From Borovskyia barvae (lineage: Eukaryota; Euglenozoa; Kinetoplastea; Trypanosomatida; Trypanosomatidae): a stretch of DNA of 64,000 nt. The DNA lies in assembly GCA_030849085.1 (NCBI GenBank), contig JASAOM010001116.1, positions 62,001 through 126,000 on the forward strand. The letters are read 5' to 3'. The notes beneath the pieces were generated by a model, which ran no database searches, was not told the DNA's origin, and saw only the letters and a list, made by a program, of their open reading frames with translations. A program made the position numbers and the translations under genes. This document shows positions 1 through 9,841 of this stretch, piece by piece (positions within the stretch are counted from its first letter, which is position 1; the number at the start of each line of letters is the position of its first letter).

Positions 1-1075
1 CGGCCGACTGGGAGGACCGCCCGTTCCTTCACGTTTCTCTCGCGCTGACCCCTGGATGTTACAGGTCTTTCGAGGTTTGCCCACGTCCGACAGGTGCGTG
101 TATGTGGAGATGAAGAGAGAGAGAGAGAGAAAGGGAGAGGCAGCAGTCCACCGAAGGTGACAGAAGAGAGCGATGGCAGAAAGTCGAGGGGGAGGGGGGC
201 GGATCATACCGCGTTGTAGAGCAATGTGACGCAAGACTACCGACTCTGAGGAAAAGAGGAGAGGGGGAGGAGAGAGAGAGAGAGAGTACCCGAGTAGGTG
301 CAGGGGAGGGATACCTCTGCTACCAATGGAAGGTGACGCGATGATTTCCATAATCTCTCTCTCTCTCTCTCTGAGCTGTGAGTGCGTCTTTCGCGCTAGA
401 GAACGATGATGTGTGTGTTAAGATATCCTGCCAGTATCCCGCCTTTCTCACAGATCCCTGAATGATGCACGGCAAGCAGCAGGCAAAGCGGTGGCGAAGA
501 CAGTAAGTGCATCCCCGTGAGCTCCTCGTCAGACCTCCCAGCAGATTTTACGTTTCGCAGAAGGGGAAGGGAGGGAGAGGCTACGAAGGGGGGAGGAAGG
601 GCATCAACAGAGATCTGCCTTTCCCCTCTCACCTCAGCCAACCCACACACGGACACATTCCGCGGAGAAAACAGCGAATCCAGACGAGAAAATCCCGCCG
701 CCGCCGCCGCAGCAGCAGCAGCAGCGCAACAAGAAGCGCACGGACGAGTTCAACGAGAAGCAGCACGTGGTGCACGTGATCTCCCTCTCGCCACGGCTCC
801 TCTCGCCGCCTACACGTCCTCTTCCCATTGAAGTGAAAGGGAAGGAAAGGGTCAAGGGTAAGAAGGAGAAACAGAGCGATGGACAAATTCGTAGAGAGGA
901 GCAAACGGTGGATCATAAAAAAAGAAAGGGAGAACGACGGCAGTGCTACACTCGTCTTGCTTCCGCTCCCTCCTTCTCTCCTCTTCGCTCCCTACGATCG
1001 AGCGCGCACCGACTTCGCCCCCTCTTCCCCCCCCCCCCCAAAAAAAAACTTGTAAGCAGATCAACAAGAATAACC
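1..1075. other. Intergenic / 3' UTR region downstream of the LRR gene
   Basis: No supported gene. It should contain the 3' UTR of the LRR gene that ends at 1076 and intergenic sequence toward a gene beyond the left edge. It holds a GA run at 116-130, a second at 270-287, and a CT run on the + strand at about 351-371. A CAG/CCG-rich stretch lies at 688-730, and a C run followed by an A run lies at 1027-1048. The overlapping short open frames on both strands are low-complexity and unconvincing. Confidence 0.6.
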
Positions 1076-2356
1076 TCAGGAGATGATAACCGTCATCGAA
1101 TGCTGAAGCTCGGCTACCTCCGCTTCGTCGAGGAGGAGACTTCTTTGCGAAATTGTGAGCATGCTAAGGAGTGCAAGGTAATGCGTAAATCTCAGACGCG
1201 TACGCAGATGCTCGCACATGGACAGCGAAAGAATGTGTAGCAAGGGTGTATGCGGAACGAGCTTGCCCAAATCCTCTTCGGTAACGTTACTGTGGTTGAG
1301 ATATAAAGCCTCTAACTGATGGGCCCCGTAGAGCCAACGAAAGTTGGGCACAGTCCCGTAGGAGAGATGGAGGTGCGTGACGGAGGGCAGCAGCATCTCG
1401 TGTGGCGGATCCTCGCGTGGCCAACGCAGGTGTTGGAACACCATTGTGCTCAGTCGCAGCGCGGGGTTCGTCACAAAAGAAGCCAATTCGCACGGTAAGA
1501 AGAGGTTTTCAGAGAAGTCGACGGAGCGCAGCGTAATGAGAGTGCCGAGCTTAGCGATACGTACGAGCCGTTCGCAGCCCGCCGCTCGCAGCACCCGTAA
1601 GGCACGGGCTGCCTCCAGTTCCTCCAAACTCGTCAGGAGGTGGCAGGCGGAGATGTCAAGGGTGTTCAAGAGAGGGAGATGGGCTAGAACGCGCAACTCG
1701 CCATCCCGTATCATTGTTTGCGCTAGCTCAACGTGCTGAAGAGAACGGAGTTGAGAAAGCGGCCGCAGGTATTCAATAGGGCACGCATTCGCTGTCAGGC
1801 TACGCAGTGCGGGAGTGGATGCAACCACTGATAAAGAAGTCGTTCTACAAGAAGACGGGAGCATCTGTAAGACTTTCACGCCCTGCAACGCAGAAAAATG
1901 CCGTCCCGTTTCACGGAAATGCGTAGAAACGCATGCGCTGAGGCGATGCCCACAAGTCAAAGTGCTCACCTGTACATCTGTTCCCTCCCAACTCAAAAAT
2001 AGCGATCCAAGAAGAGCGCTGTCCAGGTCTGTCACCTCCAGCTGCAGCCCTGTTTGACCAAACAATCGGCAGAGACACGATACGTGCCACGACACTAGCC
2101 ACAGAGGCACCGCACGGACGTAGTGGTTCAGGAAAAAGCCTCCTCTCTCCACTCGAACCGTACACACACAACCGTGCGGCTCGGAAGAGAATGGGAAATG
2201 GCACCGTCGCTGCAGGCCAGCGGTGCCACGCACGGGTGCGCCAGTGCGTATCGTAGCCATAAGCGACGCTGGACTGGCCACGCACCACGCCAACACGAGC
2301 CCATCGGAATCGTGAGGGAGGAATTCCGCGATCAAACAGGCCTGCCGCAGCAGCAT
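1076..2356 (-). CDS. Leucine-rich repeat protein, hypothetical
   Basis: A 426-residue protein starting at the ATG at 2356. The frame is open further upstream, but only a TTG is available there, so the ATG is preferred. From about residue 155 to 400 it shows irregular leucine-rich repeats with L-x-x-L-x-L cores, for example around residues 184-190, 206-211, 230-236, 254-259, 277-283, 327-332, 349-354 and 374-379. These are typical of the SDS22-like or cysteine-containing LRRs common in trypanosomatids. The first 150 residues are Cys- and His-rich and have no domain I recognise; an N-terminal F-box-like helix is possible but not demonstrable by eye. No signal peptide or clear membrane span. LRR proteins usually act as protein-binding scaffolds; the partner is unknown. 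It is the last complete gene of the transcription unit in this window. Confidence 0.8.
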   Translation of the reverse strand: MLLRQACLIAEFLPHDSDGLVLAWCVASPASLMATIRTGAPVRGTAGLQRRCHFPFSSEPHGCVCTVRVERGGFFLNHYVRAVPLWLVSWHVSCLCRLFGQTGLQLEVTDLDSALLGSLFLSWEGTDVQVSTLTCGHRLSACVSTHFRETGRHFSALQGVKVLQMLPSSCRTTSLSVVASTPALRSLTANACPIEYLRPLSQLRSLQHVELAQTMIRDGELRVLAHLPLLNTLDISACHLLTSLEELEAARALRVLRAAGCERLVRIAKLGTLITLRSVDFSENLFLPCELASFVTNPALRLSTMVFQHLRWPREDPPHEMLLPSVTHLHLSYGTVPNFRWLYGAHQLEALYLNHSNVTEEDLGKLVPHTPLLHILSLSMCEHLRTRLRFTHYLALLSMLTISQRSLLLDEAEVAELQHSMTVIIS

Positions 2357-2420
2357 GGACGATGCAGAGTTGTGCGTGTTGGTCCCCTGATGGGGAAATA
2401 GACGAACACGCACCGCTATC

Positions 2421-2460
2421 CTTTGATGGGTCCGGAAGAGAGGGGAAGAGGCAGGGAGGG
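2421..2460 (-). promoter_or_regulatory. Predicted trans-splicing acceptor and pyrimidine tract (LRR gene)
   Basis: On the minus strand a C/T-rich stretch (about 2432-2460) is followed by the first AG at 2422-2421, about 65 nt before the ATG at 2356. This matches the trypanosomatid rule that the first AG after the polypyrimidine tract receives the spliced leader. Prediction only. Confidence 0.4.
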
Positions 2461-2749
2461 TGCCGAAGAATGCGAGGGAGCAGAGGAGTACCGGAAGGTC
2501 ATGGGGAGAATCGTAGAAGCAGTCCAGAAGAATTAAAAGGACAGCATCACGATGGACCTTCCCAAGTGTCGCGAGAAGAGAGGAGGAAAAGATGTAGAGA
2601 TGCGGCCAGAAGCACAAGACTCACTCTTGCGAGAAGCAGCAAGATGGAGGGGTGAGGATGGGTCTTCAGTAAAATCTGTTTCCTATCTCACCACACTTAC
2701 GTAGGCAGATGAAGCGGTCGTAATACAAAAGTGATGGAGAAGCCCCGCG

Positions 2750-2754
<5 letters not shown>

Positions 2755-2780
<26 letters not shown>
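2755..2780. repeat. AT dinucleotide microsatellite
   Basis: Thirteen AT units between ADS and the LRR gene, bordered by GT-rich sequence (2823-2854). Confidence 0.9.
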
Positions 2781-2786
<6 letters not shown>

Positions 2787-4037
2787 GTATACAGAACTTC
2801 CTCGTACTCTGTGAGCGCGCATGCGTGTGTGTGCGTGTGTGGATGTGTGTGTGTCGACGGAGAGAAGGGATATGGAAGTGTGAGGGCCATACATCCACAC
2901 CGATGCCTGCTGCGACTGAACTTCTGTTCGTGATAGAGGTGCCCCTTCGCTACGCTTGCTCTCGGCGTCGCCACGCTCATGAGCTGCATCGATGAAAAAC
3001 TTCGAGTGCGCGCCCCCTCGTCCCTCCACATCGAATTGGACGGGGGGAATGAAAGCAGGAGTCCCAAACCGCCGGATGGACCATCAGGCGGCTCTCCTCC
3101 TTCGTTAGGGTTCGTATGATAGGGATGAACGCCTTCAAGGACAAGCAGCTAGGCGTGTACCTCCGTTTCTTCCACCACTGCTGCCGCTCAGCCGACACGT
3201 GGTGCATTATTATCCTCCCAAACTTGCCCACCCCTACCTGCCCCCGCTTGTTCTCTCCCACATTCTTATGATGGACCATGCCAGAAGGCTCTCTCCTTTT
3301 GAGCGAGACCTCTCCAACCCTCTCCTTTTCATTTTAGAAAGGGCTGGAGAAGAGGGAGGGGTAAAGGCCTCCACTGCGAGAGGAGCGAGCTCAGGGAGAG
3401 GAGACGGGCCATACACGTCTCACGAGTCTCTCCTTGAGCATAAGAGTGAGGATGCCTTCGAGCTTACGATATATGAATGCATCGGTCCGACACGCATATA
3501 CATTTCTATATATATATATATATATATATACAAGTGTGTGTACAGGACGTTTCCTGAGTGAACATGAACAGGTGGTGCTGTGCTTAAGGGCTCGAACAAC
3601 GTAAATAGAAAAAAGAGAAGCGCTGCCCAGCGGTGATCCCCACAACTCTGTGTTGAGGAGCCGGGCCTGTGCAGCTCGGCTCAGTCCTTTCGTCAGCGGC
3701 CTCTCGAAGCGATAAGGGGGAGCAGAGGGCGTCCTCGAAAGCCAGATGTGTCCCTCAGCGACTATACCCCGCATACACACACACTTTTGCGCATCAACAC
3801 ACATGAGCCTAAGCATATAGCAATCGCTAAGAGATCCACCCTCACCCTTGTTGCTGAGGTATTGCACTGTACAAGTGATCCGTTGCGGTTGTTGTTTTGA
3901 GGAGCATCCGCTTGTGTGGAGCATGTCGACCAGGGGAGCCACAAACTGCATAGAGGGGCTCTCTCCTTTGCGTCTACGCAAGCGTCGAGTGGAGCTACAG
4001 AGGAAACAGCTTTTTTCCTCACATGTGCTCTCGGTCT

Positions 4038-4041
<4 letters not shown>

Positions 4042-4111
<70 letters not shown>
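4042..4111. repeat. TA dinucleotide microsatellite, about 35 units
   Basis: An uninterrupted alternating A/T run of about 70 bp, the longest in the window, in the presumed 3' UTR of the ADS gene (about 350-420 nt after its stop). Such tracts are self-complementary and likely length-polymorphic. Confidence 0.95.
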
Positions 4112-4117
<6 letters not shown>

Positions 4118-4464
4118 CTGTGCGTGAGGAGATAGTCCCTTACCGGAGACTCATACTTTCCGCATTACCTCAGATAGAGGAAAGCTTTTTCGGAAAACAC
4201 GGAGGGGGAGAAACGCACAGGGGTGGGCCGACCGTACATCAAAATAGGAGCACGCCATCGCTGAGAAGGCGGCGACACGTACAAGCCAGTAGCTTGCCTA
4301 TGCAATCACGTATAAATCGATATATAAATATATATTTATATATAGCTAGGCAGATGTACATCATCACGCATAAATCTCTCTGTCTTGTGTGTGATCCGAA
4401 TTGCCTCTCTCCCGCATACTTCTCGTGTTGTCTTCCCGGTTTGGCATTGCCGCATGTCCGCCCA

Positions 4465-6345
4465 CTACAGATGTGATGCGACCGCGCCTGGCAAGCCCAT
4501 TTTATCGAACATCAGCTCCCTCTGCTGGCGCGCCTGCAACGCTTCTGCACTCTCCTTCTCACGAGGCGGGGACGGAAGTAGCTTTCCGGGGTTGCAGATG
4601 TTCTTGGGGTCGACCTTCTTCTTCATGGCGTTGAGGAGATCGATCGCGCCACGGCCCATGAAGCGAGTCATCCATGGCACGTGCTCGTAACCGATGCCGT
4701 GATGGTGCGTCAAGTTGCCCGTGTGCTTCAGCATCGCCTCGGTGGCGCGCTGCTTGATTTCGAGAAAGATCTTCATGTCCATGTCATCCTTTTGCGCGCT
4801 CGCAAAGGTGAAGTAGAGACAACAGCCATACTTGTATTGGTGAGCCGTGTGACACCCGATCCAGCCGTGATGCCCGTGTTCCTTCCACACCTGGCGCACC
4901 GTGTCCTTAACCGCACGCCAGCACGGCACTGCCTGCGAGTACAGCACACTTGTCTCAAACACATCAGCCCAGTGGGAGAGCGACAAAGCAAAATCTCGGA
5001 TGTACGGCAGGTCGTACTTCTTCTCTTGCCAGCTCTGCCCTGCCCCACGGCCGATGCCAACGCCGCCGTGCTGCTTGAAGACGTTCGCTGTTTCCTTTCG
5101 CTGGAACCGAACCTTCCCCGGCGTCCCCTCGAATCCCACGATGACCAGGCACATCCGGTGCATGTCCCAACCCCGGTAGTTCTCCAGAAACGCCTTGAAC
5201 CCTTTGGTGGCCAGTCGCTCGAAGAAACTGTGCTTCGCCGTGCCCATCGCCATGCTCATGCGGAAATCATCCTCGTCATAGAGACGCATCGCGCAGGGGT
5301 GGATGCCTTTCAGATTGCAGGTGTAGAAGGCACTGAAGCCCGCCTCAAACGAAGGAAATAGGTAGCCCTCATAGAGCTTCTCCTCTGGGATGCGCTCCAA
5401 CTTGATCGTCGCCTCCGTCACGATGCCGAAGGCGCCTTCGGAGCCGATGAAGAGCCCATTCAGGTCCACGCCGCATGTGCGTGACGTGATGGGCGTCTCG
5501 ATCACCCCCGTGGGCGTCGCCACCTTTACAGCCAGCACCATGTCCTCGATATCGCCGTACTGGTTCGACATGGCACCGCTTCCCCGCGCCCCAATCCAGC
5601 CACCGAGGGTGGAGTAGATGTAGCTGTCGGGGTCATGCCCAAACATGAATCCGTAGCGGAACAGCTGCTCGTCCAAGTCGGGCCCCAGCACGCCCGCCTC
5701 AAACGTGGCGAGGAGCGACTCCTGGTCGATCGAGCACATGCGGTTCATACGGCGCATATCGACGGAGACGATCATTCGAGCTCGCTCGAAGGGATTCGCC
5801 TCGATGCCGCCGGTCACGTTGGTGCCGCCTCCAAAGGGAATCACCACCACGTTGTGCTGGTGGGCCAACCTCATAATGGCCACGCAGTCCTTGTGGCTGT
5901 TGGGCAGCAAGATGCAATCGGGGGCGTGCTCCACCATGCCACGCCGCACGCGCCAGAGATCACGATAGTTCTTTCCCACAATGTGGCAGAGGCGGCTGCG
6001 GTCATCCGGGCGAATTTGGCTGCTCTCCAGCACCACCGCGATGTCCTTCATGAACGCCTCGTTGATGTTGGGCTTATTTAACTTCGCAAGCGCCTGCTCC
6101 AGCGGAATACTTGGGGAGAGCGGAGGGACCTCTTTCGGGCCTTGCCCTCCACTGACCTCCTTGTAGAGAAACTCCAAGAGGTTCTTGATGGGCTTGCCAT
6201 CCACATGCCGCACCCAAAAGGGATTCGCCTCATCCACCTGCATCTGGATCCCTTCCAAGCCCCAGCCGTTCCACTTGATGCGTTCATACATCTCGGTGCG
6301 TGTCGAAGCGGGCGCCACCTCGGCGGGCTTCTTCTCGTCGCTCAT
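4465..6345 (-). CDS. ADS: Alkyldihydroxyacetonephosphate synthase, glycosomal
   Basis: A 626-residue FAD enzyme that exchanges the acyl chain of acyl-DHAP for a fatty alcohol. This makes alkyl-DHAP, the first ether-bond step in ether phospholipids, plasmalogens and, in Leishmania, the lipid part of LPG and GIPLs. The FAD-binding PCMH-type domain has the P-loop-like FGGGTNVTGG at residues 171-180. An FGHDPDSY motif lies at 235-242, GGWIGARGSG at 248-257 and GSEGAFGIVTEA at 301-312. The C-terminal FAD-oxidase-like half carries HHHGIGYEH at 547-555, matching the catalytic His cluster of the family. The last three residues are SHL, a peroxisomal/glycosomal PTS1 signal. Length agrees with protist and animal ADS. 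The ATG at 6345 is preceded by a strong splice-acceptor signal. This is one of the firmest identifications in the window. Confidence 0.97.
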   Translation of the reverse strand: MSDEKKPAEVAPASTRTEMYERIKWNGWGLEGIQMQVDEANPFWVRHVDGKPIKNLLEFLYKEVSGGQGPKEVPPLSPSIPLEQALAKLNKPNINEAFMKDIAVVLESSQIRPDDRSRLCHIVGKNYRDLWRVRRGMVEHAPDCILLPNSHKDCVAIMRLAHQHNVVVIPFGGGTNVTGGIEANPFERARMIVSVDMRRMNRMCSIDQESLLATFEAGVLGPDLDEQLFRYGFMFGHDPDSYIYSTLGGWIGARGSGAMSNQYGDIEDMVLAVKVATPTGVIETPITSRTCGVDLNGLFIGSEGAFGIVTEATIKLERIPEEKLYEGYLFPSFEAGFSAFYTCNLKGIHPCAMRLYDEDDFRMSMAMGTAKHSFFERLATKGFKAFLENYRGWDMHRMCLVIVGFEGTPGKVRFQRKETANVFKQHGGVGIGRGAGQSWQEKKYDLPYIRDFALSLSHWADVFETSVLYSQAVPCWRAVKDTVRQVWKEHGHHGWIGCHTAHQYKYGCCLYFTFASAQKDDMDMKIFLEIKQRATEAMLKHTGNLTHHHGIGYEHVPWMTRFMGRGAIDLLNAMKKKVDPKNICNPGKLLPSPPREKESAEALQARQQRELMFDKMGLPGAVASHL

Positions 6346-7505
6346 TTTCTTGGATGCAATGCGATGTTGCTGTGTGTCTTCTCCTTTTTGAGGGTCTTTC
6401 GTTGCTGTTCTCGGCGACTTTTTTGTTATGCGTGAAACTACAAAAAAGGAAAAAAAGAAAGAGCGTAGAAAGCAGGACTGAATGAAGAAGGGAAAGGAAG
6501 GGGGGAGGAGGATCTCGATGGGCCGTTGGTGCGCGTGTGCCCACGTGAAGAATGGTTGCGATCTCCTCGTTAAGTTAAAAGCTCAAATGTGTAGGGAGGG
6601 GGGGGGGGGGTGGGAGGAGAGAGGGAAGAAGGGGGGAGGGAGTCTGACGTTGCAGAAGCTGCAAGGAGGACAACGGAGGGTAACAAATACGAAAAATACG
6701 CCTTGAGAGATGCCGTGAGTCAACGTCACTTCTTCTCGCCGAGGAAGAGGGAGGGGAGAGGGACAGAAGGGGGGAGGGAGAGCGTATGCGATGTGGAAAG
6801 GTGGAACAGGAAATACTGGCTTCGTCTCTTTGAGGTGAGACAAAAGGAAAGGGAAAGAGTAAACCTTGAAGGAGAAGATGGTTGTCATGCGCAGACAGGA
6901 AGGAGGGCAGCAGCCGCGGTTCGAGGAAGAGCCTGAAGAACTGTTGCTGGGAAGTGGTGCCGGAGAAGATGGCATCGAGATAAAGAGAAGAAAGGGGACG
7001 AAAGGCAACGCTCGCAAGGCTGCTGAAGATCCCCGAGGCGTGTGGTGAGAACGCGGCATCACCGCAGCCTCATCACTATACCTCCATACAAACACACACA
7101 CACACACACATACGCAAAGCAGGGAAAAGCTCGTCGATGCCTTCCCCACCGAACGGACACGACGGCAAAAGCAAAGCATGTTACTTTCAGCAAACCTCGA
7201 AAAAGCTGAAGGGCGGACGACGGAGAAGCCAAACAAAAAAAGGATTCGCTACAGCAGAAGCGACACGGCTACACCGTCGCAATGGTGATGGTGATGGAGA
7301 GAAAGAGGCGGAGAGAGGAGGAAGGCACAACGCACGCCAATAAAATTCTTCCCTCCCTTATCCATCCCAACCGGTATCGCTCACTCTTATCAGGGGGGGG
7401 GAGTTACGGTCCTTCTCCCACTTCTTCCTCCTCCTCTGCGCACCGCCTCACCCGCCTACATACTCCCATGATGTTCCCTGTCTCGCTCACTCTTATCGGG
7501 CTTTC
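6346..7505. other. Intergenic region between LysRS and ADS
   Basis: About 1.2 kb without a supported gene. The + strand is strongly purine-rich from 6440 to 7060, so the transcript is pyrimidine-rich there. It includes a G run at 6599-6610, and a CA repeat lies at 7091-7110. Long minus-strand open frames here (for example 6583-7236) are Pro/Ser/Phe-rich translations of C/T tracts. Confidence 0.6.
6438..6466 (-). promoter_or_regulatory. Predicted trans-splicing acceptor and pyrimidine tract (ADS)
   Basis: The minus strand shows an almost pure C/T tract (about 6441-6466) ending in GTAG, with the AG at 6439-6438, about 92 nt before the ADS ATG. It is one of the clearest acceptor signals in the window. 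Confidence 0.6.
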
Positions 7506-9617
7506 CTACTTACCACGATAGAAGAAGAGACGAAGTAGCGCCAACGCGGCTGCGTATCGCCACCCTCGCACAGAGTCCTCTTCAGGTTCACACTTGAGCG
7601 AGCTCCGCTGCTGCATCGTCGAGAGGTATTTTCGAAGCTGCTGAAGTTTCTCCAGTGCGTCTGCTGATTCGCCGCGTTGCCGCATCTCTTCCTCCAAAGC
7701 GCTCAAGCAAAAGAGCGTCATGTTGTGGTGAAACCCGAAAAAGGAGGCGGTTTTGCGTCGCCGCTTGGCGTCGTGCGAGCCCGCATCATCACGCAGCAAA
7801 GGGAAAAGGATGTCGTCTCGAATGCTAGAGGATCCGTTGAGGAGCATGACGACTCGGTCGATGCCCATACCCCACCCTGCCGTCGGTGGCAGCCCCACCT
7901 GAAGTGCCTTCAGAAAGGTCTCGTCGAGCGACATCGCCTCCTCGTCACCCGTTCGCCTGTCCAGCACCTGCTGCTGGAAACGATAGTACTGCTCCTGCGG
8001 ATCGGTGAGCTCGTTGTAGGCGTTGCAGTACTCCGTACCGTTCACGAATAGCTCAAATCGGGCTGAAAGTCCTGGACGCGTGCGCTGCTCCATTGCCAGC
8101 GGACTCATACACAGCGGGTGATCGGTCACGAACGTCGGCTCCACGACGCGATCGGTGATAAAATAGTCGATGAGTTTGTCAAACATCTTTGCTGCGGTAC
8201 GCACAGACGGGAGAGGAATGCTGTACCGTAGCAGGATAGCAGACATGTATGCCATACCGCGAGCCGTGTTCAGCTCCTGTGGCGGCGGAAGCTCCACCCC
8301 GGCGGCGTGCTGCACCTCGTCGAACGCATTGACGCGACGGAACGGCTTCGCCAAGTCAATCTCTACCGTTTCCTTCGTCACATGAGAGATGACGCTAATT
8401 TGTGTCGTGCCATTCGCGGCAAGCGCTAGACATCGCATGATCTCCTCTGTCATCACCATCAAGTCTTCATAAGTATGATAAGCGGCGTAGAACTCACACG
8501 TGGTAAACTCCGGGTTGTGGCTGCGGTCGGCATCCTCGTTGCGGAAGACACGCCCAATCTCGTAGACGCGGTCCATCCCACCCACTACACATTGCTTTAG
8601 ATGGAGCTCTGGTGCCACCCGCAGAAAAAGATCAGCATTGTTGGCATTGTGATGCGTTGCAAACGGCCTTGCGTTCGCACCGGAGGCAACGGAGTGCAGC
8701 ATGGGCGTCTCCACCTCTGTGAAACCACGCACGTCAAGGTAGTTGCGTAATGCTCGGGTGATTGCGTGGCGCTTACGGGCACGGTGTAGCACACTCGGAT
8801 CCACCATCATGTCTACGAAGCGATACCGATACCTGATATCGGTGTCGGCGAGAGGCACAAAGCCCTTCAAGTCGGGGCACAATGCTTGATCCGTGCATAC
8901 ATAGGGTGCCAGAATGGACGCTGACGTGATGTAGAGAGACAGCTCTCCCTTCGCTGTGCGCCCAGGAAATCCACTGGCTCCCAGTATGTCGCCTACGTGA
9001 AGGGAATCACAGAATGCCCGAAGCTCCACCTTCGTGAAATTTGCATCTGCCCTGCGGATGAGCTGCAGCGTCGCCTCACCACTTCGAATCGTGAGAAACA
9101 CAACGCCTCCCATGTCTCGTATGCTCACCACCCGGCCCCCCACGCGGACATCCTGCGCCTCCCGTAGTGTCGTGTTGGGTTTGATGTGCTCATAGGACCG
9201 GCGGAACTCCGGCAGTGGCATCACAGCAGAAAAGCTTTGATACGCATTGGGGAAGTCGAGGATGGTGCGTGGCCGCGGTCGGAAGGCAGCAGCAGCACTT
9301 GAGGTGCTCGGAGCGCTGACAGATTTGGAAGAGTCACCGGCGGTGGTGGGGGCGGTGGCTGCAATGCCTTTGGCCCTCTTGCGCTGCCGTCTTCGCTGCC
9401 CCGGCGCTCCGCCGGCTGTGTGAAGAGGCTCTTGCAGAAGGGTGGGAAGAGAAAGCGGTGCTGCTGGGGTTGCCGGTGCGCAACTCGAGGGGGCGGACGG
9501 CGGTGGTGTGGGTGGTGAAGACGTGAGGGCGGCCGTAGTAGCCGAGCGGCACCATCCACTGGAGCGGACTCTGGAACGGAGTCGCACCGTCGCGCAGTTG
9601 CCGCACCACCGGATCAT
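7506..9617 (-). CDS. Lysyl-tRNA synthetase, probably mitochondrial isoform
   Basis: A 703-residue class II aminoacyl-tRNA synthetase charging tRNA-Lys. The start is the ATG at 9617; upstream in-frame codons offer only GTG. Residues 1-30 are basic and Ser/Thr/Ala-rich like a mitochondrial presequence, followed by a low-complexity stretch to about 130. An OB-fold anticodon-binding domain spans about 155-245. Class II motif 1 lies around 292-305, motif 2 around 358-380 (FRNEDADRSHNPEFTTCEF) and motif 3 at 581-592 (GWGMGIDRVVML). RPGLSARFELFVNG-x-E near 515-530 is typical of LysRS. After the catalytic core there is a tail of about 90 residues, with a KRRRK patch at 618-622 and an amphipathic Leu/Tyr/Phe-rich end. 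T. brucei mitochondrial LysRS is known to have a C-terminal extension removed in the organelle. The same arrangement here supports the mitochondrial isoform. Confidence 0.93.
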   Translation of the reverse strand: MIRWCGNCATVRLRSRVRSSGWCRSATTAALTSSPPTPPPSAPSSCAPATPAAPLSLPTLLQEPLHTAGGAPGQRRRQRKRAKGIAATAPTTAGDSSKSVSAPSTSSAAAAFRPRPRTILDFPNAYQSFSAVMPLPEFRRSYEHIKPNTTLREAQDVRVGGRVVSIRDMGGVVFLTIRSGEATLQLIRRADANFTKVELRAFCDSLHVGDILGASGFPGRTAKGELSLYITSASILAPYVCTDQALCPDLKGFVPLADTDIRYRYRFVDMMVDPSVLHRARKRHAITRALRNYLDVRGFTEVETPMLHSVASGANARPFATHHNANNADLFLRVAPELHLKQCVVGGMDRVYEIGRVFRNEDADRSHNPEFTTCEFYAAYHTYEDLMVMTEEIMRCLALAANGTTQISVISHVTKETVEIDLAKPFRRVNAFDEVQHAAGVELPPPQELNTARGMAYMSAILLRYSIPLPSVRTAAKMFDKLIDYFITDRVVEPTFVTDHPLCMSPLAMEQRTRPGLSARFELFVNGTEYCNAYNELTDPQEQYYRFQQQVLDRRTGDEEAMSLDETFLKALQVGLPPTAGWGMGIDRVVMLLNGSSSIRDDILFPLLRDDAGSHDAKRRRKTASFFGFHHNMTLFCLSALEEEMRQRGESADALEKLQQLRKYLSTMQQRSSLKCEPEEDSVRGWRYAAALALLRLFFYRGK

Positions 9618-9626
9618 CCCCCTGAG

Positions 9627-9649
9627 CTGGTGCAGCAAAAAAAAAAAAA
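9627..9649 (-). promoter_or_regulatory. Predicted trans-splicing acceptor and T tract (LysRS)
   Basis: On the minus strand a run of 13 T (9649-9637) is followed by GCTGCACC and AG at 9628-9627, only about 9 nt before the ATG at 9617. If used, the 5' UTR is extremely short. A more distal acceptor beyond the assembly gap cannot be excluded. Confidence 0.45.
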
Positions 9650-9841
9650 TGAGCAGCGTACAAAGTACCAGATGCAGAGCGCACACCGAAGTACGGCAAA
9701 CCCTTTTCTCTCTCGCTCTGTCTCTACCGCAAATTTGAGCGCGAGTAGAGTCGCTGCAGCCCGGCGCTCACCTCTTGGTGGGGGCCTAACCGCAATGGAA
9801 GAAGCGGGGTAGAGTGCTGCCGCGCATACAGGCGCCTATAT

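Larger units (their letters stand above)
2357..4464. other. Intergenic region between ADS and the LRR gene
   Basis: About 2.1 kb without a supported gene, made of the ADS 3' UTR and the LRR 5' UTR. It contains four AT-rich simple-sequence blocks: (AT)n at 2755-2780, a shorter tract at 3507-3530, the longest tract of the window at 4042-4111, and an interrupted AT block at about 4318-4346. A GT-rich block lies at 2823-2854. Open frames here are repeats translated as Ile/Tyr runs and are not credible. Confidence 0.6.

Noticed and set aside
688-730. CCG/CAG repeat considered as part of a coding poly-amino-acid tract
   Set aside because: No supporting gene on either strand; short trinucleotide run in the terminal intergenic region.
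4681-5361. 226-codon open frame on the + strand
   Set aside because: Antisense shadow of ADS.
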